Assembly (NCBI GenBank): GCA_963816925.1
Contig: CAWFMY010000018.1
Coordinates: 62,001 to 126,000, forward strand
Direction of reading: 5' to 3'
DNA length: 64,000 nucleotides
Source: CAIWHR01 sp963816925
GTDB taxonomy: Bacteria; Pseudomonadota; Gammaproteobacteria; Burkholderiales; Casimicrobiaceae
The translations under genes and the position numbers were made by a program. Below the pieces are notes generated by a model that saw only the letters and a program-made list of their open reading frames with translations, searched no databases and was not told where the DNA came from. Positions 30,199 to 40,197 of the stretch are shown one piece after another. Each line of letters starts with the position of its first letter. Within the stretch, counting starts at the first letter, position 1.

Positions 30199-31185
30199 TC
30201 AGAACCCGAAGATGCGTTGCGCGGTTTGACCGCGCACCTTGTCGCGCGCCACGCCAGGCAGCGCGTTGACGCGCTTCAGGCACCCCGGCAGGTCGCCGAT
30301 CGTGTGCGGATAGTCGGAGCCATACATCACGTTGTCGGCGCCGAACACCTTGAGGCACAGGTCGAGCACTTCGGGCGCGAACACGACGGCGTCCGCGTAG
30401 ATCCGCGGCACGACCTCCGACGGACGCACGGCGAGCTTTTCGCGGCACGCCGGAATGTTGTCGTAGCACTGGTCCATCCGCGAAATCAGGTAGGGCAGCG
30501 CGCCGCCACCGTGCGCGGCGATGATCTTGAGCTTCGGGTAGCGATCGAAGAAGCCGTCGTAGATCATCCGCGCGATCGCGAGCGACGTGTCGAACGTGAA
30601 GCCGAGCGAGGCGGTGAGCTGGAAGCGCTGCATGTCCATTTCGCCGACCCCGGGCGGCGCCGTCGGATGGACGAGCACCGGCAGCGCCTTCGCATCGATC
30701 GCCGCCCAGACGGGCGCGAACGCCGGATCGGTGAGCGGTTGCCCGCCGATGTTGGCGAGCACCATCACGCCCGACGCGCCCGCCTTCATCGCGCGCTCGA
30801 GCTCGGGCAGCGCGAGTTCCGGGTACTGCCACGGCAACGAGGCGAACCAGCGCAGGCGGTCGGGATGCGCGGTGCGCGCCGCCGTCATGTCGTCGTTCAT
30901 GATCCGCGCGGCCGCAAGGCTCACCTCCGGCCCGCCCCAGAAGCAGTTGGGGCACGTGAGCGACACGACGCCGATGTCGACGCCGTGCTCGTTCATCGTC
31001 TTCAACCGCAGGTCGTAGTCGAACATCGGCGGCACCGGCGTCATGAACGGTGCGCCGTCGAGGTGGATCGCGCGCAGGCCTCCGGTGACGGCCTTCACCG
31101 TGTAGCGCGGGCCGCCATGCTTTTGCAGCAGTTCGAACCACGCCTCGGTGAGGCAATGGGTGTGGACGTCGATGACCGGACTCAT
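30199..31185 (-). CDS. ACMSD-like amidohydrolase (amidohydrolase 2 family decarboxylase)
   Basis: A 328-residue TIM-barrel metalloenzyme. The N-terminal IDVHTHCLTE supplies the H-x-H zinc ligands, with further ligands in VLVHPTAPP and IIAAHGGGALPYLISR, and the catalytic Asp in YGSDYPH. The sequence resembles 2-amino-3-carboxymuconate-6-semialdehyde decarboxylase and gamma-resorcylate decarboxylase. Substrate is unproven but is probably an aromatic or muconate acid. ATG 31185 follows GGAG. It is the last gene of a minus-strand unit behind a TPR protein and a Bug receptor. Confidence 0.83.
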   Translation of the reverse strand: MSPVIDVHTHCLTEAWFELLQKHGGPRYTVKAVTGGLRAIHLDGAPFMTPVPPMFDYDLRLKTMNEHGVDIGVVSLTCPNCFWGGPEVSLAAARIMNDDMTAARTAHPDRLRWFASLPWQYPELALPELERAMKAGASGVMVLANIGGQPLTDPAFAPVWAAIDAKALPVLVHPTAPPGVGEMDMQRFQLTASLGFTFDTSLAIARMIYDGFFDRYPKLKIIAAHGGGALPYLISRMDQCYDNIPACREKLAVRPSEVVPRIYADAVVFAPEVLDLCLKVFGADNVMYGSDYPHTIGDLPGCLKRVNALPGVARDKVRGQTAQRIFGF

Positions 31186-31202
31186 GGAAACTCCACTTCG
31201 GA

Positions 31203-32067
31203 TCAGGCGAGAAGCGCCAGCGTCGATTCGCACCAGCGCTGCTGCTCCGCGGCGAGCGTCCGCGTGAAGCGCAAGGGCGGCGGACTTCGCCTGCGCGAAT
31301 TGCGGACCCTCGCCGAGCGCGCGATGCGCAAGCGCGAGCATGCCCTGCGCAAAGAACCGCTCGAACGCGTCGGCGTCGTTGCGCTCGCAAATCGCGGCGC
31401 ATTCCCGCGCGTGGGCGAGCGCGCCATGCGCATCGCCGGCCGCCAGATGGCATTTCGCGAGCATGTGCTCCGCGCGCTCGGTCTCGAGCCAGCCGCCGGC
31501 ACGGGCCCAGTATTCGCGGGCCGCGCGGGCGGCATCGAGCATCGCCGCAGTCTCTTCGGCCCCGCGCGACGGCAGTTCCTCCAGCGTCGCGGCGAGGTTG
31601 TTCGCCGTCACCGCCAGCGCTCGAACCGCCGGGTCGCCGTCCGCGAGGCCCGGTGCCGCTGCTTCGAGCGCGGCGCGCAAATGACGGATCGCCTGGGGTC
31701 GCCGGCCTTGCGCCGCCAGCGCCGACGCGGCGACCGCATGGGCGTGCGCCCGGTCCGCGGCGCTCATGGGCGCCGCGGGTTCGCCGCCGCTGCCAAGCGT
31801 CAACGCAGCGACCAGCCGGCGCACGACGATAGCGCCGTCCCCGTCGTCGCGCCATTGCGCGTGGGCGCGCAGCCGTTCGAGCCGCGCGACGCCGTCCGCC
31901 CACCGGGCGAGATGCTCGCCGTCGACATGCGCGAGGATGCGCGCCAGGGGCGCAATCTGCGCCGGCGTCTCGATCAGCGCATAGCCCTGCTCGAGCCGCT
32001 GCGCGACATCCTCGGGCTTGTCGCCGTGATCCGTCCACGCCTGTTCGAGGAACGCGTCGAACTTCAT
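31203..32067 (-). CDS. TPR-like helical repeat protein of unknown function (one frameshift)
   Basis: An Ala-rich alpha-helical protein, 287 residues after dropping one base near 31275, ending in TLAAEQQRWCESTLALLA. Degenerate tetratricopeptide units are visible, e.g. AAQGRRPQAIRHLRAALEAA and LAAGDAHGALAHARECA. Without the correction the frame would run straight into the amidohydrolase as one 622-residue protein; a stop just before the SD and ATG of the next gene argues for two genes. No signal peptide. It starts eight bases after the Bug receptor gene. Confidence 0.65.
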
Positions 32068-32074
32068 GATGAGG

Positions 32075-33055
32075 TCAATCCACTTTGGCGCCGGAATCGC
32101 GAATCGCCTTCGCCCAGCGCGGCTGCTCCGCCGCGATCATCGCCGCGAATTGCTCGGGCGTCTGCGGCGGAAAAGGGTCCATGCCGAACCTGACGAGCTG
32201 CTCGCGGAACTCGGGCGTGGCCTGGATCTTCTGCAGCTCGGACGACAGGCGCGCGACGATTTCGCCGGGCGTGCCCGCGGGCGCGACGATGCCCTGCCAT
32301 GCCTGCCAGTCGAAGCCCGGGACGGTCGCGGCGATCGGCGGCACGTTCGGAACCAGCGTGGTCGGTTTCGCCGCCGACGTGCCGAGCGCGACGACCTTGC
32401 CGGCCTGGATGTTCGGCACCGCGACCGTCGCGTCGGAGAACATGAGCTGCAGCTGGCCGGTCAGGAGGTCGGTCAGCGCCGCCGGCGTGCCCTTGTACGG
32501 AATGTGCTGGATCGACAGCCCGTATTCGGTTTTCAGCGCTTCCATGAAGAGATGATGCGGGCTGCCGCTGCCGACCGATCCGTAGTTGTACTTGCCCGGA
32601 TTCTTCCGGATCGCATCGATCATCTCCTGCACGTTCTTCGCCGGGAACGCGGGATTCGCGATCAGGAAGAAATTGACGGTGCCGACGGGCGAGACCGGCG
32701 CGAAGTCCTTCACCGGATTGATCGGCGACGGCTGGTACAACGCCGGGCTGATGCCGAGTGTCGTGCTGGTGGCCATCAGCAGCGTGTAGCCGTCGGCCGG
32801 CTGCTTGGCGACGTATTCCGCGCCGACGAGCGTGCCCGCGCCCGGCTTGTTCTCGACGATGACCGGCTGCTTCAGCGCCGCGCCGAGGCGCTCGCCGATC
32901 GCGCGCGCGAGGAGATCGGTGAGCGCGCCCGGCGGATACGGCACGACGAGCTTCACCGGCCGGCTCGGATACGGCGATTGCGCAGCAGCCGTCGGCGCGA
33001 AAACCGCCATCGCGCAGAGGGCGGCGCAGGCGAGCCGTTGCAGCGGTGATTTCAT
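32075..33055 (-). CDS. Bug/TctC-family periplasmic substrate-binding protein
   Basis: A 326-residue Bug receptor with a signal peptide (cleavage near TAAAQSP). Motifs: RPVKLVVPYPPGALTDLLAR, QPVIVENKPGAG, ADGYTLLMAT, YGSVGSGSPHH and HIPYKGTPAALTDLLTGQ. It heads a minus-strand operon with the TPR protein and the ACMSD-like amidohydrolase, so its ligand may be an aromatic or dicarboxylic acid degraded by that enzyme; this is context inference. Confidence 0.9.
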   Translation of the reverse strand: MKSPLQRLACAALCAMAVFAPTAAAQSPYPSRPVKLVVPYPPGALTDLLARAIGERLGAALKQPVIVENKPGAGTLVGAEYVAKQPADGYTLLMATSTTLGISPALYQPSPINPVKDFAPVSPVGTVNFFLIANPAFPAKNVQEMIDAIRKNPGKYNYGSVGSGSPHHLFMEALKTEYGLSIQHIPYKGTPAALTDLLTGQLQLMFSDATVAVPNIQAGKVVALGTSAAKPTTLVPNVPPIAATVPGFDWQAWQGIVAPAGTPGEIVARLSSELQKIQATPEFREQLVRFGMDPFPPQTPEQFAAMIAAEQPRWAKAIRDSGAKVD

Positions 33056-33111
33056 CGTCTCAGGTTACCATCTCGGCGCGAACCCGCTCAACTGCTCCGC
33101 GCGCATTCATC

Positions 33112-34041
33112 ATGGCCATTCTCGTGTTGCCGACCTCGCCGTTCGTCGAGCGACAGCTTGCTGCCTTGCGCGCGCTCGCGCCGGACGAGCGGATCTTCAT
33201 CGATCCCGCCGCCGCGCCGGCCGGCGAGATCGAAGCCATCCTCGCGTTCCGCCTGGCCGCCGGCATCGCGTCGCGTTTCGCGGCGTTGCGCTTCGTCGCG
33301 TGCACCGGCGCGGGCACCGACGAGCTCCTCGCCACGCCCGATCTCGCCGCCCACGTGCCGATCGTGCGCGCCGTCGACCCGCGCCAGGGCATCCGGATGG
33401 CGCAGTACGTCGCATTGATGGCGCTGCGTCACCTGCGCGAACTGCCGCGCCTCGAGGCACAGCAGCGCGACGCGCGGTGGCGACGGCCGCCGCCGGCGGC
33501 GGAAAGCGAGTTCACCGTCGGCGTCATGGGCTGCGGCTCGGTCGGCGCACCGGTCGTCGACGCGCTGGCGCGCCTGGGCTTTCCCGTTGCCGTGTGGACG
33601 CGCACCGCGCATGCGATCGAGGGTGCCGTGTCGTTCGCCGGAGCGGACGCAATGACGCCGTTTCTTGCACAGACCCGGATCCTCGTCTGCGCGTTGCCGC
33701 TGACCGCCGCGACGCGCGGGCTTCTCGACGCGCGGGCGCTCGCCACGCTGCCTCGCGGCGCGTATGTGATCAACGTGTCGCGCGGCCGCGTGCTGCGCGA
33801 GGCGGACCTGGTCGCGGCGATCGACGCGGGGCATCTCGCCGGCGCCGCGCTCGACGTGTTCGAGACCGAACCGCTGCCCGCCGACCATCCCTTGTGGCGG
33901 CATCCGAAGATCCTGTGCACGCCGCACGTCGCCGCGGAACCGCGCCCCGAGGTCGCCGCCGCGCAATTCGTCGACAACCTGCGCCGCGCGCGCGCCGGCC
34001 TGCCGCTCGCCAACGTCGTCGACCGGGCCCGCGGTTACTGA
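33112..34041 (+). CDS. D-isomer-specific 2-hydroxyacid dehydrogenase (GhrA-like)
   Basis: A 309-residue NAD(P)-dependent dehydrogenase. The Rossmann motif is GVMGCGSVG, the catalytic Arg lies in VINVSRGRVLRE, the Glu in DVFETEPLPADHPLW and the His in TPHVAAEPRP. It is closest in style to glyoxylate/hydroxypyruvate reductase A, reducing 2-oxo acids in the cytoplasm. ATG 33112 gives MAILVLPTSP. It diverges from the Bug receptor gene with only ~56 bases between the starts. Confidence 0.85.
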   Translation: MAILVLPTSPFVERQLAALRALAPDERIFIDPAAAPAGEIEAILAFRLAAGIASRFAALRFVACTGAGTDELLATPDLAAHVPIVRAVDPRQGIRMAQYVALMALRHLRELPRLEAQQRDARWRRPPPAAESEFTVGVMGCGSVGAPVVDALARLGFPVAVWTRTAHAIEGAVSFAGADAMTPFLAQTRILVCALPLTAATRGLLDARALATLPRGAYVINVSRGRVLREADLVAAIDAGHLAGAALDVFETEPLPADHPLWRHPKILCTPHVAAEPRPEVAAAQFVDNLRRARAGLPLANVVDRARGY

Positions 34042-34079
34042 GTAAACTGCTGGCCTTACCCTCTTCTCATTCCACCTCC

Positions 34080-34868
34080 ATGACCACGACCGTCCTCACC
34101 CGCCTGCCCGAAATGTCGATGCGCTGGACCGGCGTGTGGCGGCGCAACCTCCTCGTCTGGAAGAAGCTCGCCGTCGCGAGCGTGCTCGGCAACATCGCCG
34201 ACCCGCTGCTCTACATGATCGCGCTCGGTTACGGCATCGGCGCGTTCATCCCCGAAGTCGCCGGCATGACCTACATCGCGTTCATCGGCACCGGCATGGT
34301 GTGCCAGAGCGCGATGTTCACGTCGAGCTTCGAGGCGATGTACTCCGCATTTTCGCGCATGCACATGCAGCGGACGTGGGAGGCGATCATCAACGCGCCG
34401 CTGTCGCTCGACGATGTCCTGTTCGCCGAATGGATCTGGTGCGCCTCGAAGGCCGTGGTGTCGACGACGGCGATCCTCGCGGTGATCATGGCGCTGGGCT
34501 ACGGCCATTCGTGGCTTGCGCTGTGGATCGTGCCGCTCGGCTTCCTCGTCGGCCTCACGTTCGGCGCGTTCGGGCTCGTGATGAATTCGCTGGCGCCGAA
34601 CTACGATTTCTTCACCTATTTCTTCACGCTGGTGCTGACGCCGATGCTGCTGCTCTCCGGCGTCTTCTTTCCGGTGGACCAGATGCCGCCGGTGCTGCAG
34701 GGCGTCGCGGCCTTCCTGCCGCTGAAGCACGCGATCGACCTCGCGCGGCCGCTGCTGATGGGCACGATCCCCTCGGGCATCCTGCTGCATATCGCCGTGC
34801 TCCTCGCCTACGGCGTGGTCGCGTACTACGTCGCGCTGGTGCTGACGCGTCGCCGGCTGCTGCGGTGA
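34080..34868 (+). CDS. NodJ-family ABC-2 transporter permease
   Basis: A 262-residue ABC-2-type permease with six hydrophobic segments. NIADPLLYMIALGYGIG, the conserved GMVCQSAMFTSSFEAMYSAFSRMH and LLLSGVFFPVDQMPP are NodJ-family signatures. It should form an exporter with a NodI-type ATPase; the only one in the window is at 8472, some 25 kb away. The stop overlaps the start of rlmL (GTGA at 34865-34868). Confidence 0.87.
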   Translation: MTTTVLTRLPEMSMRWTGVWRRNLLVWKKLAVASVLGNIADPLLYMIALGYGIGAFIPEVAGMTYIAFIGTGMVCQSAMFTSSFEAMYSAFSRMHMQRTWEAIINAPLSLDDVLFAEWIWCASKAVVSTTAILAVIMALGYGHSWLALWIVPLGFLVGLTFGAFGLVMNSLAPNYDFFTYFFTLVLTPMLLLSGVFFPVDQMPPVLQGVAAFLPLKHAIDLARPLLMGTIPSGILLHIAVLLAYGVVAYYVALVLTRRRLLR

Positions 34869-36025
34869 CCGAACGCTTTTTCGCGCCCTGCCCGCGCGGC
34901 CTCGAAGCGCCGCTTGCCGCGGAGCTCACCGCGCAGGGCGCGCAATTCGTGGCGCCCAAGGAAGGCGGCGTCGCGTTCTCCGGCCCGCGCGAGCTTGCCT
35001 ACCACGTCAACCTCGAATCGCGCATCGCGAGCCGCGTCCTCTGGCAGGTGGCGCACGGCCGCTGTCGCAACGAGGACGAGCTCTACCAGCTCGTGCGCGG
35101 CATCGATTGGGCAAAGCACTTCAAGGTGGAGCGGACGCTGCGCGTCGATGTCGCCGCGACCGGCTCGACGCTGCCGAGCCTCGAATTCGCCACGCTCAAG
35201 GTCAAGGACGCCGTCTGCGACCGGTTCCGCGACGACGCCGGCAAGCGGCCTTCGGTCGACAAGCAGCGCCCGGACGTGCGCGTGCACGCCTACCTCACCG
35301 AGCGCGAGGCGACGATCTACCTCGACACGTCGGGCGAGCCGCTCTTCAAGCGCGGCTGGCGACACGACACCGACGCGGCGCCGCTGCGCGAGAACCTTGC
35401 CGCCGGCTTGATCGCGCTTTCCGGCTGGACACCCGGCACGCCCTTTCTCGATCCGATGTGCGGCAGCGGCACGATCGCGATCGAAGCCGCGGCGCTCGCC
35501 GCCGACCGCGCGCCCGGCCTGACGCGCACGTTCGGCTTCCAGAAGCTCGCGTGGTTCGACGGGCCCGCGTGGCAGCGGATCCGCCAGCGCGCGCGCGACC
35601 GCATGAAAAAGGCGCCCGCCGCGCCCGCGATCGTCGCCAGCGATCTCGATCCGCAGGCGCTCGAGCGAAGCCGAAGCAACGCGGCGGCGGCCGGCGTCAC
35701 CGAGTGGCTTTCGATCGAACAGGCGGACGTCCTGACGCGCGCCGCGCCGGCGCCGTCAGGCGTGATGGTCACCAATCCCCCGTATGGCGTGCGCCTGTAT
35801 GACGAGCACGCGCTGGCTGCGCTCTATCCGCGGCTCGGCGACGCGCTGAAGCAGCGATTCGCCGGATGGACGGCGTTCGTCCTCACCGGCGACTTGCGTC
35901 TCGCGCAGCTGATCGGCCTCAAGCCCTCGCGCCGCACGCCGCTGTGGAACGGCAACATCGAATGCCGGCTCTTTCGCTTCGAGATCGTCGCCGGCCGACC
36001 GGCGCGCTCCGCTGCGCCGCAGTGA
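34865..36025 (+). CDS. rlmL: 23S rRNA (guanine-N2)-methyltransferase RlmL-like (THUMP domain)
   Basis: A 386-residue class I SAM methyltransferase. The N-terminal ~160 residues form a THUMP RNA-binding region (RFFAPCPRGLEAPLAAEL; RPDVRVHAYL). The catalytic domain shows FLDPMCGSGTIAIEAA for SAM binding and TNPPYGVRL, the N6/N2 amino-methylation motif. Compared with E. coli RlmKL the second (RlmK) half is absent, which is normal outside gammaproteobacteria. GTG 34865 overlaps the preceding stop. Confidence 0.85.
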   Translation: MTERFFAPCPRGLEAPLAAELTAQGAQFVAPKEGGVAFSGPRELAYHVNLESRIASRVLWQVAHGRCRNEDELYQLVRGIDWAKHFKVERTLRVDVAATGSTLPSLEFATLKVKDAVCDRFRDDAGKRPSVDKQRPDVRVHAYLTEREATIYLDTSGEPLFKRGWRHDTDAAPLRENLAAGLIALSGWTPGTPFLDPMCGSGTIAIEAAALAADRAPGLTRTFGFQKLAWFDGPAWQRIRQRARDRMKKAPAAPAIVASDLDPQALERSRSNAAAAGVTEWLSIEQADVLTRAAPAPSGVMVTNPPYGVRLYDEHALAALYPRLGDALKQRFAGWTAFVLTGDLRLAQLIGLKPSRRTPLWNGNIECRLFRFEIVAGRPARSAAPQ

Positions 36026-36069
36026 TAAGATACGGGCCGACCTTCGCGTTGCCAACTTCGGTTCCGACC

Positions 36070-36270
36070 ATGTTCCTTCCCTCGCGCCACTACGTTTCCG
36101 ACCACACGACGTTCATCCGCAAATTGCTCGCGCAAAAGCCGGCACTCGTCGAGGATCAGAAGAAGGGGCGCGCGATCTGGTGGGACAAGGAGCCGCAGGA
36201 CCTGGCCGACCGCGCGACGATGGACGAAGGCCGCGTTCCGCAGCCGGCGTACGTCTATCAGACCGACTAG
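36070..36270 (+). CDS. DUF3460-family small protein
   Basis: A 66-residue cytoplasmic protein matching DUF3460: an N-terminal YVSDHTTFIRKLL helix, KPALVEDQKKGRAIWWDK and the end PQPAYVYQTD. The family is typical of betaproteobacteria and has no known function. It converges with surA. Confidence 0.85.
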   Translation: MFLPSRHYVSDHTTFIRKLLAQKPALVEDQKKGRAIWWDKEPQDLADRATMDEGRVPQPAYVYQTD

Positions 36271-36303
36271 CGGTCGCGCGGCCGCCGCGCCGCCGCTTCA
36301 TCG

Positions 36304-37683
36304 CTAGTCGAGCGGCTTGATTTCCACGTAGGCGCGGTCGCGCATCTGGCGCAGCCAGTCCTGGAACGCCTCGTCGGACTTGCGCTGGCGTATCGCCATC
36401 CGGGCCTGGTCACGCTTGCGCTCCGCCGTGATGTCCTGCGAGCGCCGATCGTTGACCTGGATGATGTGCCAGCCGAACTGGGTGCGCACCGGCGGCGAAT
36501 ACTCGCCGATCTTGAGCTTGGCCATCGCGGCCTCGAAATCCGGCACCGTGTCGCCGGGCGAAATCCAGCCGAGGTCGCCGCCTTTCGCCGAGGTGGCATC
36601 TTCGGAATTGAGTTTTGCCTGGTCGTCGAACTTCGCACCGGTGTCGAGGCGGTCGTGAATCCGGTCGATGCGCGCCTTCGCCTCGGATTCGGAGACGATC
36701 TCGTTCACCTTGATGAGAATGTGCTTCGCGCGCGTCTGCTCGACCACGGTCGGCGCGTTCTTGTTGCGCGACTCCTGCAGCTTGACGATGTGGAAGCCCG
36801 TCGCCGACCGAAGGACCGGCGACACGTCGCCGGGCTTCATCGCCTTGATCGGCTCCGCGAACACCGTGGGCAGCCGCGCGGCCGGGCGCCAGCCGAGCGA
36901 GCCGCCCTGCAGCGCGTCCGGCGCGTCGGAGAACCCTGCCGCGACCTGCGCGAAGTCCGTGCCGTCGCGCACCTGCTTCAACGCCTCTTCGGCGCGGCGG
37001 CGCTTGGCGTCGATCTGCTCGGGCGAAGCCTTTTCCGGCACGATGACGAGGATGTGCGAAAGCCGGTACTCGACGTCGCTCCCGCCCGTCTGCGTGGCCT
37101 GCGAGGCGAGAAACGCCTCCACTTCGGAGTCGCTCACCGTGACGCGCGACTCGACCTCGCGGTCGCGCAGCCGCTGGATGACCATTTCCTTGCGAATGTC
37201 CTCGCGGTACTTGTCGTAGGTGATGCCTTCCTTCAAGAGCGCGCGCCGGAATTCCTCCATGGACATCTTGTTGTCCTGGGCGACCCGCTGGATGGCTTTC
37301 TCGACCTGCGTGTCGTCGACCTTGACGCCGTTTTCCTTCGCGAACTGGACGACGGCGCGCTCGGTGATGAGGCGGTCGAGCAGCTGCTTGTCGAGCACGT
37401 CGGGGGCGGGCGGCGTCACGTTCTGCGCCTTCATCTGCGCGAGAATGCCCCGCTTCTGCTCGTCGATCTCGAACTGCGTCACCGCCTCGTCGTTGACAAC
37501 CGCGACGACGCGGTCGAGCAGGACCGTGCGATCGGCCGCCCGCGGCGCTGTCGCCGGGGTCGTTCGCGCCGCGGGTGCGCGCGGCTGCGTGGGGGCGGGC
37601 GTGGGCGCCTGTGCCCACGCGAACGCGGCGCTGACCACGGTCGACAGCGCAGCGGCGCGGCAAAGGAAGCGGGATAGCGTCAT
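36304..37683 (-). CDS. surA: Periplasmic chaperone / peptidyl-prolyl isomerase SurA
   Basis: A 459-residue precursor with signal peptide, a Pro/Ala linker, the SurA N-domain (VVAVVNDEAVTQFEID) and two parvulin domains (YRLSHILVIVPEKAS and AKHILIKVNEIVS, each with a GGSLGW or GGDLGW turn). It escorts outer-membrane proteins, LptD included, to the Bam complex. It follows lptD with a short gap, the standard order, but pdxA and rsmA, which often come next, are absent. Confidence 0.93.
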   Translation of the reverse strand: MTLSRFLCRAAALSTVVSAAFAWAQAPTPAPTQPRAPAARTTPATAPRAADRTVLLDRVVAVVNDEAVTQFEIDEQKRGILAQMKAQNVTPPAPDVLDKQLLDRLITERAVVQFAKENGVKVDDTQVEKAIQRVAQDNKMSMEEFRRALLKEGITYDKYREDIRKEMVIQRLRDREVESRVTVSDSEVEAFLASQATQTGGSDVEYRLSHILVIVPEKASPEQIDAKRRRAEEALKQVRDGTDFAQVAAGFSDAPDALQGGSLGWRPAARLPTVFAEPIKAMKPGDVSPVLRSATGFHIVKLQESRNKNAPTVVEQTRAKHILIKVNEIVSESEAKARIDRIHDRLDTGAKFDDQAKLNSEDATSAKGGDLGWISPGDTVPDFEAAMAKLKIGEYSPPVRTQFGWHIIQVNDRRSQDITAERKRDQARMAIRQRKSDEAFQDWLRQMRDRAYVEIKPLD

Positions 37684-37701
37684 GCCGATTCTCTCGAATT
37701 C

Positions 37702-40132
37702 CTAAAATTCCGGGAAGTAATCGCCGCTGCGGTCGCGCGGCGACACCGTCGGATCGTTCGTCTTGAGGTAGCCCGGGACGCTGCGGCGCAGGAGGTCCAG
37801 GGGACTGGTGCCGATGCGCGCGAGACCGTTGAGCTCGATCTGCAGGTACACCGAGTTGGTGGCCGTCTGGGTCGTCGTCGTCAGCCGCTGACCGACCAGG
37901 CGGAGCACCCAGCAGCCAGCATTGTACTCGACGCCGGCGACCGCCTCCAGCGTCTTGCTGCCGAGGATCGAGTAGTTCCAGCGGCCGAGCAGCGTCCAGT
38001 TCTCGTCGACCGGCCATTGCCCGGCGACATCCCATTGGTTGAGCTGCGACTGGTCGCCGATCGGCCCCGCCAGGGGATCGAAATTCTGGCGCGAATAGCG
38101 GTAGCTCACGCTCAACGTCTTGCCTGGTGCGGGCGTGTACCGGACGCCCGCGTTGAACCGCTCGGTCTCCGACGATTCGAAGTTGTATTGCCACAGCCCG
38201 AGCAGCGCCCAGGTGTCCGAGAGCCGTCCCTCGATGCCCACGAGGAAGTCGGAGTTGTTCGCGGCGCGCGGCGTTTCGTTCAGCACGACGCGCTGGTCGT
38301 TGAAATAGAAGCGCTCGCCGACGGCCACGCGCAGCCGCTCGGCGCCGGTCTCGCCATCCAGCCACCGCGACGTCAGCGCAAGCGACAGCTGGTTCGCGTC
38401 GCCGATGCGGTCGTTGCCGAGGTAGCGGTTGACCGAGAACAGCTGGCCGAAGCTGAAATCGTCGATCGCCGTGTCGAATACCGGCGCGGCGCTCTGGTTG
38501 CGATACGGGACGTAGACGTAGAACGCGCGCGGCTCGAGCGTCTGGATGCCGCTCAGGCCGAATTCCTTGATGTCGCGCTCGAACACGAGCCCGGCGTCGA
38601 CCGAGGTGATCGGTATGGCGTAGTTCTGCCGGCTCGAAATCTCGGGGCGGATCTCGTTCAGATCGTACTCGCGCACGTGGACACCGGTACGGGCCGTGAC
38701 GTACCACGCGGCGCCCTGCTGCGACAGCGCCACCGTCGGATACGCATAGACGCGCTGGCCCGTCGTCAGCGTCGGCTGGCGGAAGTAGGCGTATTCGCCG
38801 ATGCCGGCCCAGGTGAGCCCCAGCCAGTCGGTATCGGACAGCGTCGCCAGGATCTGCGGCACGCGGTTGTAGGGGAGCGGCTGCGGCTCGCTCGGGTCCT
38901 GCAGCGTCTGGAAGGCCTGCGCGCGCGCCGACCAGGGTCCACGGGCCGTTCACGTACGTGAGCCCGCCCTCGCGCGGGAGTGTCGTCAGCGACGTGAACG
39001 CGACGCGGTCGGACAGGTCGGAGAAATAGGTGTCGTCCGACACCTTGTTGAGATTGATGTAGCCGGAGAGCCCCTTGACGTACGAATCGAAGCTCTGCGC
39101 GTGCTTCCACGACAGCAGGTACCGGTCCGTGCCGGTGATCCGGTCGTGCGGAAGGATCGCGGCCTCCGCGTCGCCCGATCCCTCGTCCAGCAGGTAACGG
39201 AATTGTCCGCCCAGCTGGAACCCGCGCTTCGTCATGATGCGCGGCACGAGCGTGGCATCGTAATTCGGCGCCAGGTTCAGGTAATACGGAATGGCCGCGT
39301 CGAAGCCGCGCGTGCCCGACGACCCCAGTATCGGCGTGAGGAAGCCCGACTTGCGCTCGCCCGACAGCGGAAATTCGAGCCATGGCAGGTACGCGACCGA
39401 CGCGCCGAGGAAGACGAGCGTCGCATCATGCCCGGTGCCGACGTTGCGCAGCTTGTCGACCTCGAGCTCGTTCATCCGGATGTACCAGTCGTCGCGCGGC
39501 GCAACACAGGTCGTGTAGCTCGCGTTCGACGCTTCGTAATTGTCGGGGCCGGTGAAGCGGATCTCGCTCGCCGCGCCGCGGCCCCCGTTCTCGCCGATAT
39601 AGAAACGGGCCGACTTGAAATATCCGGTATCCGTTCCGCGCTTGAAGCGCGTCTCGGGGCCGGTGATCCAGTCGATGCCCTGCCGCAGCGTGACATCGCC
39701 CTTGGCCCAGATCTCGTCGTCGGGAAAATCGTAGTGGAGCCAGTCCGCGAGCACGGTTTCGCGGCGCGTGCGCAACTCCACCTTGCCCGTCGCGGTCACT
39801 TCCTTGTTGCCGATGCCCTCGATTTCGTCCGCGCGAAAGAAGATCGCGCCGCTGGTGGGATCGAACGGGATGCGCACGGTCGTGCCGGCGGGCGGCGGCG
39901 TCGCGGGTTTCGCCGGCGCGGCGCCTGGCGGCGGACGCAGCGCCGGCGGCGTGAGTTCGCCCGCGGGCTTCAGCGTCGGAGCGGGCAGCGACGCGGGTTC
40001 GGTCTCGTCCGCCCATGCGGCGACCGGCAGCGCGGCCAACGCGAGCGCGAGCGCATGAAGACGCAAGGGGCGGGGCACACGCGCGGACACGGGAGGAAGG
40101 AGGGAAGCGATGCGAATGCTAAGATTCGTCAT
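37702..40132 (-). CDS. lptD: LPS-assembly outer-membrane protein LptD (one frameshift)
   Basis: An outer-membrane LPS translocon component of 809 residues after repair. It has a signal peptide, a Pro-rich linker, an OstA/jellyroll domain (IFFRADEIEGIGNKEVTATG, DWITGPETRFKRGTDTGYF) and a C-terminal beta-barrel. The frame breaks near 38937: TYVNGPWT then ARAQAFQTLQDPSEPQPLPY. Dropping one base restores the typical QTLQDP.....PY.R.PQ barrel motif. As lptD is essential in most Gram-negatives, an error is likely. It diverges from amgK. Confidence 0.88.
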
Positions 40133-40197
40133 TCTAGCCTGTCGTCTTTCCGGGCCGCCGGTCGCGCGTGCCGCGCCACGCTCCTCCCGCCCGTCCG

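Noticed and set aside
30199..32067. Single 622-residue TPR-amidohydrolase fusion
   Set aside because: Dropping one base near 31275 gives the first protein a natural end at 31203, followed by a good ribosome-binding site and ATG for the amidohydrolase; two genes are more likely.
36410..40132. 1240-residue minus-strand frame from lptD through surA
   Set aside because: Its N-terminal part is LptD, but after ~38937 it leaves the conserved frame and runs as a shadow through lptD and surA.
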